A stretch of 64,000 bases of DNA from Flavobacterium sharifuzzamanii (GTDB lineage Bacteria > Bacteroidota > Bacteroidia > Flavobacteriales > Flavobacteriaceae): positions 62,001-126,000 of the forward strand of contig NZ_QJGZ01000038.1 of the NCBI RefSeq assembly GCF_003254585.1, in the 5' to 3' direction. Under the pieces are notes generated by a model, which was not told the origin of the DNA, did not search any database, and saw nothing but the letters and a program-made list of their open reading frames with translations. The position numbers and the translations under genes are program-made. Below, piece by piece: positions 8,366 through 16,464 of this stretch; the stretch's first letter is position 1, and each line of letters opens with the position of its first letter.

Positions 8366-8614
8366 ATGGAAAGAGCTATAAAATTACAGGTTCGCAAGGA
8401 GCTTGACGGGAAGCAGCAAGTAAATGTAATTAAGCTCAAAGGCAGTTTAATTACCAAAGGCTACACAGAAATTATCCATATTAGCGATAAGGACGATGAA
8501 TTTTACATTAATTCGTTTGCAACCAAAACAGAAGCAAGCAATGAAGTAAAAGAATTTATTTTAGATTTTATAAACAAAGAAAATTTAAGCAATACAATTA
8601 GTGTTCTAGCATAA
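8366..8614 (+). CDS. small conserved hypothetical protein
   Basis: An 82-residue charged soluble protein starting at ATG 8366 (a TTG two codons earlier is less likely). It has no signal peptide, membrane segment or known motif. Alternating charged strands and a C-terminal helix (VKEFILDFINKEN) suggest a compact alpha/beta fold. It stands alone between the copper cluster and a convergent small gene. I do not recognise the family. Confidence 0.55.
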   Translation: MERAIKLQVRKELDGKQQVNVIKLKGSLITKGYTEIIHISDKDDEFYINSFATKTEASNEVKEFILDFINKENLSNTISVLA

Positions 8615-8655
8615 TTTGATAGAACTGTACAATTGTAGTGCTTAATATCGCAGAT

Positions 8656-8859
8656 TTAAATTGCACTTGTAAAACTTGTATTTTGATCCAGATAAAGAGG
8701 CTTGTCTTCTATAGCATCAGCTGGTTTCTCGTCCCAATCTCCCCAATCTCCTACATAAGTTTTACGGAATATTAATTCGTTATTATCACCATTACAAACC
8801 AAAGTTCGGTCTGTACAGGTTTCATTGTTTGGACTGAAATTTATTTGTAAATTTTTCAT
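8656..8859 (-). CDS. small hypothetical protein
   Basis: A 67-residue acidic protein with two Cys (ETCTDRTLVC) and a Trp-rich middle (GDWGDWDEKP). No signal peptide or known domain is visible. It is convergent with the small gene at 8366-8614, with only 41 bases between. The amino acid mix looks like a protein rather than noise, but I recognise no family and coding is not certain. Confidence 0.45.
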   Translation of the reverse strand: MKNLQINFSPNNETCTDRTLVCNGDNNELIFRKTYVGDWGDWDEKPADAIEDKPLYLDQNTSFTSAI

Positions 8860-9062
8860 GATGTGATTATTTGTAATTGTTTGTAAATGAGATTATAAAA
8901 GTAGAAATAACCAATGAGAATTAATTATAAAATAATATTAAATTATTGTTTAATTTGCATGTATTTGATTGAAAACTAACTCTATAAAAAAGCTGTCAAA
9001 GTACAACTCTTTATTTTTTTAAGCTTCGAAGAAGTTAAATATTTATAGCCAAGGGGTTATTT

Positions 9063-9138
9063 TACAATATAAAAAGCTCCAGAGGAGCGACATATTTTTC
9101 ACAATCCAATATATGTCGCTCCTCTGGAGCTTTTTTAT
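9063..9138. repeat. long intergenic hairpin repeat (GCTCCAGAGGAGCGACAT family)
   Basis: AAAAAGCTCCAGAGGAGCGACATAT on the left is mirrored by ATATGTCGCTCCTCTGGAGCTTTTTT on the right, giving a stem of about 25 bases with a loop of about 20. A half copy is at 32403-32425. It lies in the 394-base spacer 8860-9253 and ends in T6, so it could also terminate transcription. I see nothing else in this spacer. Confidence 0.7.
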
Positions 9139-9253
9139 TTGTCTTATTGAAATTCTATAAATATTTTACCCTGCTGGAGTTTGCAGATATAATAATTTTA
9201 TAGATATCCTGTTAACTCAAAATGGGTGTATTTTTGAGGCAACTTTTTTGCAT

Positions 9254-10678
9254 TTAATGCTTTTTGTTTTTTCTTTTGAGGCATCTTCCTCGGGGTTCAT
9301 CGCCTTCTTGAAGTATAATTTCAGAATGTAAGAACTGTGCGGCATCTGCAGAACCTTGTACTTTTGCTGCACTTCGTTCGAGCATTTCAGCTTCAAATTC
9401 GTTTAATACGCATTCTCTCAATCCTCTTTCTTTCCATTTTGATTTAACGTTGCAACCTTTCGAAATTTTTCTAGCTAATTTTAAGGCATCTAATAAAGCT
9501 TGATTAGCACCTTGTCCCTTAAACGGACTCATCGGATGTGCCGCATCGCCAATTAAAGTGATATTTTGATTCTTTTCTAATAATGCTGCACTCAATAATT
9601 CACGATCGTAAACAGGATATCCAGAAATTAAATTTTCTTGCGTTGCTTCCAAGATCTGAGGGATAGGAGTGTGCCATTGCGTTCTTCGGTAAGCTTCTTC
9701 TTTCAAGGCTTGTGGCCCTTTTGAACTCAATTCTTTGGCTTCTTCTTCAGACATCGGAAAACTAAGCTGCCACATCACAGAATCTGCCGTATAGGGCATT
9801 ACATAAATACGTTCATTCCCGTTGGCAGTCTGAAATATTGTTTTACTATCTAGCAAATCATTAGAAAGTCCTTCTAGAGCACTTAAAGGACAAATTCCTA
9901 AGATTACAATGCAATCTAAGTAACGGAGTGGTGTGGTCTCTTCGCCAATTATGAGTCTTCTAACAGCACTGCGAATGCCATCTGCACCTACAACAAGATC
10001 GGCTTTTACTGTTTTTATATTTTCATTTGTCTGAAAGTTTAGTTCTACACCGTCTTCAGATTCTCTTAGATTTACTAATTGATGTCCCCATTTTACAGCA
10101 TTGTTTCCTCCAAGCTGTTCCAAAAGAGCCAATCGAAGTAATTGTCTTGCGATATGTATGTTGGTACGTTTTGTGGGAGATTTAATGGCGGTTTCCAACC
10201 ATTTTCTAGTTCCCCATTCGCCTAATATTTTTCCCTCGGTATTGTGTACGATATGTTTTGTCGAAATTACGCCGTCTAGAGAAGTAATTCCCAAACCTTT
10301 CATAGCTTTACTGGCTTGCTGTAAGGTAAGTCCGTAACCTTGAGATCTTGCATCAAAATCGCTATCTCTTTCATAAATTGTAAAAGGAATTCCACGGTGT
10401 AAACAAGCCACCGCTAAGGCAACACCGCCTATACCAGCGCCAATAATGGCAACATGCGGTTTTGTGAGATCTGGTTTAAGATACTTTTCCGATTGAATTA
10501 ATCCTGATCCTGAACAATTTGTGCACAGATGCAGATGCGCCTTCGGACGTATTGGAGCAATGTTACTCTGCTTGCTCTCGTATGCAGCCAATTCCGTTTT
10601 ATAAAGGCGTTGCGCTTTTTTACTGAGTCCGCGATTTATTTTGCCCTGTCCTTGGCATTCATGGCATATAGTCCACAT
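9254..10678 (-). CDS. FAD-dependent monooxygenase with N-terminal CxxCxGxG zinc motif
   Basis: A 474-residue fusion. Residues 1-70 contain CHECQGQG and, some 45 residues later, CTNCSGSG: two CxxCxGxG motifs like half of a DnaJ zinc finger. From about residue 75 a PHBH-type flavoprotein follows: AIIGAGIGGVALAVACLHRG (Rossmann FAD loop), a middle ADLVVGADGIRSAVR (DG motif) and TLIGDAAHPMSPFKGQGANQAL (GD motif). This is an NAD(P)H- and FAD-dependent aromatic or lipophilic substrate hydroxylase. Similar fusions exist in Flavobacteriia. No operon partner is close. The substrate is unknown. Confidence 0.85.
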   Translation of the reverse strand: MWTICHECQGQGKINRGLSKKAQRLYKTELAAYESKQSNIAPIRPKAHLHLCTNCSGSGLIQSEKYLKPDLTKPHVAIIGAGIGGVALAVACLHRGIPFTIYERDSDFDARSQGYGLTLQQASKAMKGLGITSLDGVISTKHIVHNTEGKILGEWGTRKWLETAIKSPTKRTNIHIARQLLRLALLEQLGGNNAVKWGHQLVNLRESEDGVELNFQTNENIKTVKADLVVGADGIRSAVRRLIIGEETTPLRYLDCIVILGICPLSALEGLSNDLLDSKTIFQTANGNERIYVMPYTADSVMWQLSFPMSEEEAKELSSKGPQALKEEAYRRTQWHTPIPQILEATQENLISGYPVYDRELLSAALLEKNQNITLIGDAAHPMSPFKGQGANQALLDALKLARKISKGCNVKSKWKERGLRECVLNEFEAEMLERSAAKVQGSADAAQFLHSEIILQEGDEPRGRCLKRKNKKH

Positions 10679-11080
10679 ATTTTGTTGTAGCTTGTTTTAA
10701 AAGTGCAAAAATAACTAAATGATGTCAGAATAAAACGTTAATCTTTATAAGGTGTGACTTCCAGAGTTTTATTGGATATGAAGTTTTGACAAATGATAAA
10801 AAAATTATGATGTCGATACCAAAAAGTTCAAAGGAGAAGAACCTAAACTTGATGATAAATTGAATAATGAAGAAAAAAATAATGTGAGAACGTCTCAAGT
10901 TTGTTTGAGGCGTTTTTTTGTGCTACTTTCTTCTCTGAAGATTCATTTTATGCTTTTATAATGACTTTTTTCAAGAGATAAAGCTGAAGAAGTAAAAAAT
11001 ATGACTTGATTTTTATAGATTTGTAAAAATCTAATATAATCTCTCAAATAGTAATTGAGAAACAATATATAATACAAGGC
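10679..11080. other. spacer with an orphan terminator and possible gene remnant
   Basis: Between divergent genes. Bases 10809-10890 read as a hydrophilic tail (DVDTKKFKGEEPKLDDKL) right after in-frame stops, then comes the terminator at 10889-10918. This may be what is left of a deleted plus-strand gene. A TAnnTTTG box (TAGATTTG, 11016-11023) could drive the gene at 11081. Confidence 0.3.
10889..10918 (+). terminator. orphan rho-independent terminator
   Basis: AACGTCTCAA pairs with TTGAGGCGTT (one G-U pair, 6-base loop), followed by a T run. No complete gene on the plus strand ends before it. Confidence 0.7.
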
Positions 11081-11716
11081 ATGAAATCGGTTACTTCAGT
11101 TTTTTTACTTTTAATATTTATCTGTTCAAACGCTTACTCTCAATTGAGTTCTGATAAAATATTCGAAAGTTTTAAACAAGGTGAACGCACCAATTGTTCA
11201 TCTATTGCTTTTATCAAAGCTTCTTTAAATGTTTACGGATTAGATAATCTTTTTATAAGCGAAAAGCTAAACGAAGATTTATATAGAATTACTTTAAAAA
11301 ACAACGCTTCATTCAATTTGAATAGCAGTGAAATAAATAAGGCAAAACAATCAGCGGGTTTTGTTTATATTAAAGACAATTGCGATAGCGAAAAAATTAC
11401 CGATTATGCAGAATTGACTTATGCTGTAATGGCAAAGTACAAGCAAATAATTGATAAAGAATCTACTTTTGATAAAGCATTGGAAGATTTAGAAGACGGT
11501 ACAGTTTATACTCCAACTATCTACAAATACCTAGGATTTGCTTTAGGAAAACAGATTCAAAAGCTTAAAAAAGAATCAGGAACAGACTATTGCGGTGTTG
11601 TGGCTTGGTCAAAAGTGCATGCTGTTTTTGTCTGCGGAGAATTTATGGACTATTATGGAAACAAAAAGAGCTTGTGGATTAAATATCCAAGTCGTTTCAG
11701 AATAATTAAGTCATAA
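11081..11716 (+). CDS. secreted protein of unknown function with conserved-looking Cys and His
   Basis: A 211-residue protein with a signal peptide (MKSVTSVFLLLIFICSNAYSQ). The mature part has Cys in ERTNCSSIAFIKASLNVYG followed by a helix, and late in the chain a His in WSKVHAVFVCGEF. A buried Cys on a helix with a downstream His on a strand is the order seen in papain/calpain-like folds, so a cysteine peptidase-like fold is possible but not shown. It probably acts in the periplasm. It stands alone; the next gene begins 183 bases later with its own promoter. Confidence 0.65.
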   Translation: MKSVTSVFLLLIFICSNAYSQLSSDKIFESFKQGERTNCSSIAFIKASLNVYGLDNLFISEKLNEDLYRITLKNNASFNLNSSEINKAKQSAGFVYIKDNCDSEKITDYAELTYAVMAKYKQIIDKESTFDKALEDLEDGTVYTPTIYKYLGFALGKQIQKLKKESGTDYCGVVAWSKVHAVFVCGEFMDYYGNKKSLWIKYPSRFRIIKS

Positions 11717-11838
11717 AACAGTAAAATTAACTTTTGGTAAAATGCGCTGAAATAGCCTAAAACAGTGGTTTTACAGTAACCTTTTCCTTATCGCAACGTA
11801 ACAATTATAATTTTATTGTGAAAAAGAAATTATAAAAG

Positions 11839-11868
11839 TTGCAATTTAACATAATTTATATATTTTTG
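11839..11868 (+). promoter_or_regulatory. Bacteroidetes-type promoter for the gene at 11900
   Basis: A TTG at 11839-11841 and TATTTTTG at 11861-11868 are separated by 19 bases, an excellent match to the TTG-N19-TAnnTTTG consensus. The start codon lies 32 bases after the box. Confidence 0.65.
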
Positions 11869-11899
11869 TTTTTATTCAAGAACCAAATCTATTAAGAAA

Positions 11900-12343
11900 A
11901 TGAAGAGCAAGATTATTTTATTATGTGTCCTTTTCTTCTTGACGACTGCTGCCGTTTCTGCACAGGCAAAAAATGCACCAAGAAGTATCATTAGTACAAC
12001 AGCTTTAATTCGTAAATACCATGATCAAAAAGAATTAAGTGGTATGCAAAAAGGAGAGCTTTTAGAATTGTACATTGAACGTATTAAAGTTTTAGTAAAA
12101 ACACTTCCTTATATTGCTTTGGTTACTAAACCTGGTGTAACAATGGCAGATTTAGGTATTCCAGACACTGGCGAGAATAAAAAAATCTTAGATGGACAAG
12201 CTGAGGGAACAACTGTTTTCTTAGATACTACAGTAGATTTTCAAAGAAAAATGATGCCATATTCTGACAAAGGTAATCTTATCGCAGCCATCTTGTTTTA
12301 CGAAACTACATTGAAATCTTTACACGAGTTCAACGAATTGTAA
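11900..12343 (+). CDS. secreted conserved hypothetical protein
   Basis: A 147-residue protein with a clear signal peptide ending at VSAQA. The mature part is mainly helical (GMQKGELLELYIERIKVLV, then a C-terminal helix AAILFYETTLKSLHEF), without Cys or recognised motifs. It has its own strong promoter and a terminator at 12366-12401, so it is monocistronic and perhaps well expressed. I know it only as an uncharacterised flavobacterial type of protein. Confidence 0.65.
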   Translation: MKSKIILLCVLFFLTTAAVSAQAKNAPRSIISTTALIRKYHDQKELSGMQKGELLELYIERIKVLVKTLPYIALVTKPGVTMADLGIPDTGENKKILDGQAEGTTVFLDTTVDFQRKMMPYSDKGNLIAAILFYETTLKSLHEFNEL

Positions 12344-12365
12344 TATTTCAACAATTTAAATATAG

Positions 12366-12401
12366 AAGCTCCAAGGTCTTATGATCTTGGAGTTTTTTTT
12401 T
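12366..12401 (+). terminator. rho-independent terminator
   Basis: CTCCAAGGTC pairs with GATCTTGGAG around TTAT, followed by nine T. It lies just after the small secreted protein gene. Confidence 0.8.
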
Positions 12402-12412
12402 ATAAAAAATTA

Positions 12413-12593
12413 ATTTGCCTCCATCTTTAGATGGAGGTAGAAAAAATAAGCCTGAAATGGCTTTAGCCAAATTTCTCAAAGTTTAAAACATATCCTTTGG
12501 TTTCAACCAGAGAAATGCAAAGAAAAGCGATTTTGGCTAAAGCCATAAACTGGCAATCCTTCAAAAAATCCGCTAGTTGAAACTAGGGGCAAT
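12413..12593. repeat. intergenic palindrome cluster, copy 2
   Basis: It carries the CCTCCATCTTTAGATGGAGG word, a GGCTTTAGCC ... GGCTAAAGCC pair about 75 bases apart, and CCGCTAGTTGAAACTAGGGGC. The order is the same as at 6958-7085. A run of three AGATT words (12648-12675) follows closely. Confidence 0.75.
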
Positions 12594-12852
12594 AGATAAA
12601 ACTCTACTATTTTTGTCTATTTCCATCATTTGTATTAAAATATTTCTCGCAGATTTCATCAGATTTATGCAGATTAAAGTTATCCTATTTTATTTATATA
12701 CTTGAACTAAATCGTTGGGAAATATTCTGCTTTTAGTACAATTCTTATAAAACGGTAAAAAACTGTATTCTTTATAACTATTTTATTTTTAATTGTTTAA
12801 GGTTTTTTGCTTAAACAGATTAACATTTTTTTTGCAAAAAGTTTAATTAAAA

Positions 12853-12883
12853 TTTGGGAACTAAAAATTTTAACATACTTTTG
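12853..12883 (+). promoter_or_regulatory. promoter of the SusC/SusD operon
   Basis: TTTG at 12853-12856 and TACTTTTG at 12876-12883 with 19 bases between match the Bacteroidetes consensus. Transcription would start near 12890 and give a leader of about 370 bases before susC. Confidence 0.6.
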
Positions 12884-13106
12884 TTCTATCAAATTAGTAG
12901 AGTTTAAAATTTAATTAGAAATACAGAGATTAAAACCTTACCATTTCATTTTCAGAAATATAAAAGCATAAGACATTTACACTTTATGCATTACTACGGT
13001 TAAAATTCCTCTTTTTAAATTCATTTATAAATTTTTAATAACACTATCCTGAACAAGGATAAAAATTGTATAGGCCAAATAAAATAATAATCTAAAAAAA
13101 GTAAAA

Positions 13107-13133
13107 ATGAAAAAACGAATGTGCTGCAGATAA
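13107..13133 (+). CDS. candidate leader peptide MKKRMCCR
   Basis: A complete eight-codon frame, ATG to TAA, encoding MKKRMCCR, within the long leader of the SusC gene. Two neighbouring Cys codons (TGC TGC, 13122-13127) lie just before the stop. The same bases (TGCTGCA, 13122-13128) are complementary to TGCAGCA at 13153-13159, inside the hairpin described next. Short poly-Cys frames act as cysteine-responsive attenuators in mycobacteria. The same role here is inferred. Chance occurrence is possible for so short a frame, but its contents and position are telling. Confidence 0.5.
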   Translation: MKKRMCCR

Positions 13134-13167
13134 AAAGAAAAACCATTTCTGTTGCAGCAGAAATGGT
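13122..13167 (+). promoter_or_regulatory. alternative hairpins next to the Cys leader peptide
   Basis: A perfect 10-base stem ACCATTTCTG (13142-13151) / CAGAAATGGT (13158-13167) with a 6-base loop. The competing pairing joins TGCTGCA (13122-13128) to TGCAGCA (13153-13159), which uses the loop and start of the 3' arm. The two structures exclude each other. A ribosome paused on the Cys codons would block the second and favour the first. No T run follows, so control would be by rho or translation rather than simple termination. Confidence 0.5.
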
Positions 13168-13260
13168 CTGAGTTTAAAGAAATTGTCATCTCTAAAAGGA
13201 AAGCAAGAATAGTATAAAACTGTTCCAGGCTCGCCTTATTTATTAAACTAAAACAAAGTA

Positions 13261-16200
13261 ATGAAAATAAAATTAAAAAGATATGCTTGGCTATGTATTT
13301 TATTGATTTCCATAGGAGTTAAAGCTCAAGATACTAAGCCTTTAATTCAGTCAAAACTGGAAGGAACAGTAGTAGATGCCATTACAAAAGAGCCAATTAT
13401 CGGGGCTTCAGTAACCATTAAAGGAACGACACATGGTGTTATCACAGATACAGATGGAAAATTTTTCTTCCAAACAGGACAAAAATTCCCTTATACACTT
13501 TTAATTAGTTATTTAGGATATAAAAAAGAAGAAGTTGTAGTAAATAAAAACGCTATAACTATTACTCTTAGCGAAGAACAGAATGCGTTATCTGAAGTAG
13601 TGGTTACGGCACTTGGAATTTCTAAAGAAAAGAAATCTCTAGGATATACGACTCAGGCATTAAAAGGAAAAGAATTGGCGACTACAAAAGAAACCAACTT
13701 TTTGAATGGACTTTCGGGTAAATTGGCGGGTGTTCGTATTACCAATTCACAAGGAGATATGGGATCTTCGCGTATTATTATTCGTGGAGAAACTTCTATT
13801 GCAGGAAACAACCAGCCGCTTTTTGTAGTAGACGGAGTTCCTGTAGATAACTCACAATTGAACTATGGAGGAGCTACACGTGATTTTAGAAATGCAATTG
13901 CCGATTTAAATCCGCAGGATATTGAAACTTTGACTGTTTTGAAAGGGCCAAATGCTGCCGCGCTTTACGGATCGCGTGCTGCGCATGGTGTGGTTCTTAT
14001 TACAACAAAATCTGGAAAAGGGCAAAAATCAGGATATGGGGTTACTTTTAATACTGGTATAACCGTTTCTCAAGTAGCTACTTTGCCTTCGTTCCAAAAT
14101 AGTTTCGGACAAGGTTCTAATGGAAGATTCAGTTACGTAGACGGAAAAGGAGGAGGAGTGAATGATGGTGTTGATGAAAGCTGGGGACCAAGATTGGATG
14201 GTCGTCTTATTCCGCAGTTTTACTCTAAAGGCGAAGCAGTTCCTTTTGTTGCACACCCTAATAATGTGAAAGATTTCTTTAACACCGGACTTACTTACGA
14301 CAATAGTGTTTCTATTGCAAAATCTAACGAAAAATCAGATTTCCGTTTAGGTGTAAACAATCAAAAACAGCTTGGAACTGTACCTAACAGCGAAATAAAC
14401 AAAACAAACTTTACAGTTAATACCAATTATCAGATTTCTGAGAATGTAAAAGTTGGGGTTAATGCGAATTATATTGTAACAAATGCTCCACAATTGCCAG
14501 GAGGTCCATCTGGTGGACGTGCGGCGGGTGTAATGCTTCAGTTTCTTTGGTTCGGACGTCAGGTTGATATCAATCAGCTTGATAAAGACTGGACAACTAA
14601 CTGGAACAATAGTTACTATAGCAACCCGTATTGGAATGCGTATTACAATACAACAAGCCAACAGCGTAACCGTATAATTGGAGATGTTCACTTAGATGCG
14701 AAATTGGCAGAAGGATTGAATTTCAGATTCCGTACAGGTGTTGATTATTATAATGACCGCAGAAAATATACTATTAAGTATGGTACAAACGGAACTCCTT
14801 TCGGATCGTATGCAGAAGATGCTTACACTGTAAATGAGCAAAATACTGAGGGTATATTTCAATACACCAAACAGCTTAATGATGATTTCAGTTTAGATGC
14901 ACTTGCAGGTTTCAATATCCGTAACCATAGCGATGCTAACAATTATCAGAAAGCGCCACGTTTAGCAGTTCCAGATTTGTATACTTTAACCAATTCTAGA
15001 GATCCGTTGACATCATCAAACTCATTGTCAAGATTAAGAGTATATAGTTTGTACGCATCTGCTCAGGTAGGATTTAGAAACTATGCTTTCTTAAACGTTA
15101 CAGCGCGTAATGACTGGTCTTCGACATTGCCAAGCAGCAATCGTTCTTATTTCTATCCTTCTTTTAACGGAAGTGTAATCTTAACAGATGCATTGAATAT
15201 TAAGAGTAGTACACTTGATTTCTTAAAAGTTAGAGGTGGATGGTCTGAAGTTGGTAATGATGCAGATCCGTACCAATTGGCTACGGTTTACAATTTCCAA
15301 ACTGCTTTTGACGGAAATCCAATCCAGACTTCTTCTCAAAAGAAATTAAATGAAAACTTAAAACCAGAAACGACTCGTTCTACAGAGGTAGGTCTTGAAG
15401 CTTCTTTCTGGAAAAACAGACTTCATTTTGATGTAGCGTATTACAACACCAATAGTTTCGACCAGATTTTGGAAATTAAAACTACAGCATCAAGCGGTTA
15501 CAATTCGCAGTTAATCAATGCAGGTAAAATAAACAATCAAGGTATAGAGGTACAATTGGATGGAAATCCAGTTCAAACTGAAAACTTCAAATGGAATGTG
15601 GCTTTAAATTATTCAAAAAATAAGAGTAAAGTAGAAATTCTAGATTACGCAGGAGATATTAAAAACTATACAATTGGTTCTTCTGGAGGTGTAGATGTAT
15701 TGGCTTCTGTAGGACAAGCTTACGGAGCACTTTATGGAACAGCTTATGAGCGTGATGCAAGCGGTAACATTGTAGTAGGAGCAAACGGACTTCCAAAAGC
15801 TGATCCGACAAAAAGAGTTTTAGGACATTATACGCCAGATTATTTAGCAGGTCTTACAAATACGTTGACTTATAAAAATCTTGAACTTTCATTCCTTGTT
15901 GATGCTAGCGTTGGTGGAGAACTTTTCTCTGGAACAAACAGAACAGGAAACTATACAGGAGTTTTAGCACAGACTCTTCCAGGGCGTGGTGCTGAAAACG
16001 GTGGTTTAAGTTACTATTATCCAGGAGATAATACTGCTAATCCAAAAATTTTGGTAACTGGCGGAACCGCTCCAAACGGTGTGACAGTTTATGATGACGG
16101 AATGATTTTCGGAGGTGTATTTGCAGACGGAACGCCTAATAATAAAGTAATTAGTGCGCAGGAATATTATAAAGCGTCATACAACATTAGCGAAGCATAT

Positions 16201-16452
16201 ATCTACAGTTCAACTTTTGTAAAAATGAGAGAAATCAAGCTTACTTATAATTTCAATAAAAAGCTGGTTAAAAAACTAGGATTAGAAGGAGCAAGCATTA
16301 CTGCTGCTGGTCGTAACTTATTCTTTATCTACAAAGATGCACCAAATATTGACCCCGAAACGGCTTTCAATACAGGAAATGCACAAGGATTAGAGAGTTT
16401 AGCGTTGCCAACAACAAGAAACTACAGTCTTAACCTTAATGTTAAATTTTAA
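13261..16452 (+). CDS. SusC/RagA-family TonB-linked outer-membrane transporter
   Basis: A 1063-residue protein: signal peptide (to VKAQ), a CarboxypepD_reg domain at about 35-115 (EGTVVDAITKEPIIGASV), the TonB box/linker region EVVVTALGISKEKKSLGY, a plug domain with VRIRGxxS-like IIIRGETSIAGNNQPLFVVDGVP at about 175-205, then a long barrel ending NLNVKF. SusC proteins pair with a SusD lipoprotein lid and import oligosaccharides or peptides. The partner gene starts 12 bases downstream. There are no glycoside hydrolases nearby, so the substrate may not be a glycan. The leader peptide upstream hints at sulfur control. Confidence 0.95.
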   Translation: MKIKLKRYAWLCILLISIGVKAQDTKPLIQSKLEGTVVDAITKEPIIGASVTIKGTTHGVITDTDGKFFFQTGQKFPYTLLISYLGYKKEEVVVNKNAITITLSEEQNALSEVVVTALGISKEKKSLGYTTQALKGKELATTKETNFLNGLSGKLAGVRITNSQGDMGSSRIIIRGETSIAGNNQPLFVVDGVPVDNSQLNYGGATRDFRNAIADLNPQDIETLTVLKGPNAAALYGSRAAHGVVLITTKSGKGQKSGYGVTFNTGITVSQVATLPSFQNSFGQGSNGRFSYVDGKGGGVNDGVDESWGPRLDGRLIPQFYSKGEAVPFVAHPNNVKDFFNTGLTYDNSVSIAKSNEKSDFRLGVNNQKQLGTVPNSEINKTNFTVNTNYQISENVKVGVNANYIVTNAPQLPGGPSGGRAAGVMLQFLWFGRQVDINQLDKDWTTNWNNSYYSNPYWNAYYNTTSQQRNRIIGDVHLDAKLAEGLNFRFRTGVDYYNDRRKYTIKYGTNGTPFGSYAEDAYTVNEQNTEGIFQYTKQLNDDFSLDALAGFNIRNHSDANNYQKAPRLAVPDLYTLTNSRDPLTSSNSLSRLRVYSLYASAQVGFRNYAFLNVTARNDWSSTLPSSNRSYFYPSFNGSVILTDALNIKSSTLDFLKVRGGWSEVGNDADPYQLATVYNFQTAFDGNPIQTSSQKKLNENLKPETTRSTEVGLEASFWKNRLHFDVAYYNTNSFDQILEIKTTASSGYNSQLINAGKINNQGIEVQLDGNPVQTENFKWNVALNYSKNKSKVEILDYAGDIKNYTIGSSGGVDVLASVGQAYGALYGTAYERDASGNIVVGANGLPKADPTKRVLGHYTPDYLAGLTNTLTYKNLELSFLVDASVGGELFSGTNRTGNYTGVLAQTLPGRGAENGGLSYYYPGDNTANPKILVTGGTAPNGVTVYDDGMIFGGVFADGTPNNKVISAQEYYKASYNISEAYIYSSTFVKMREIKLTYNFNKKLVKKLGLEGASITAAGRNLFFIYKDAPNIDPETAFNTGNAQGLESLALPTTRNYSLNLNVKF

Positions 16453-16464
16453 AAACTCGGAATC

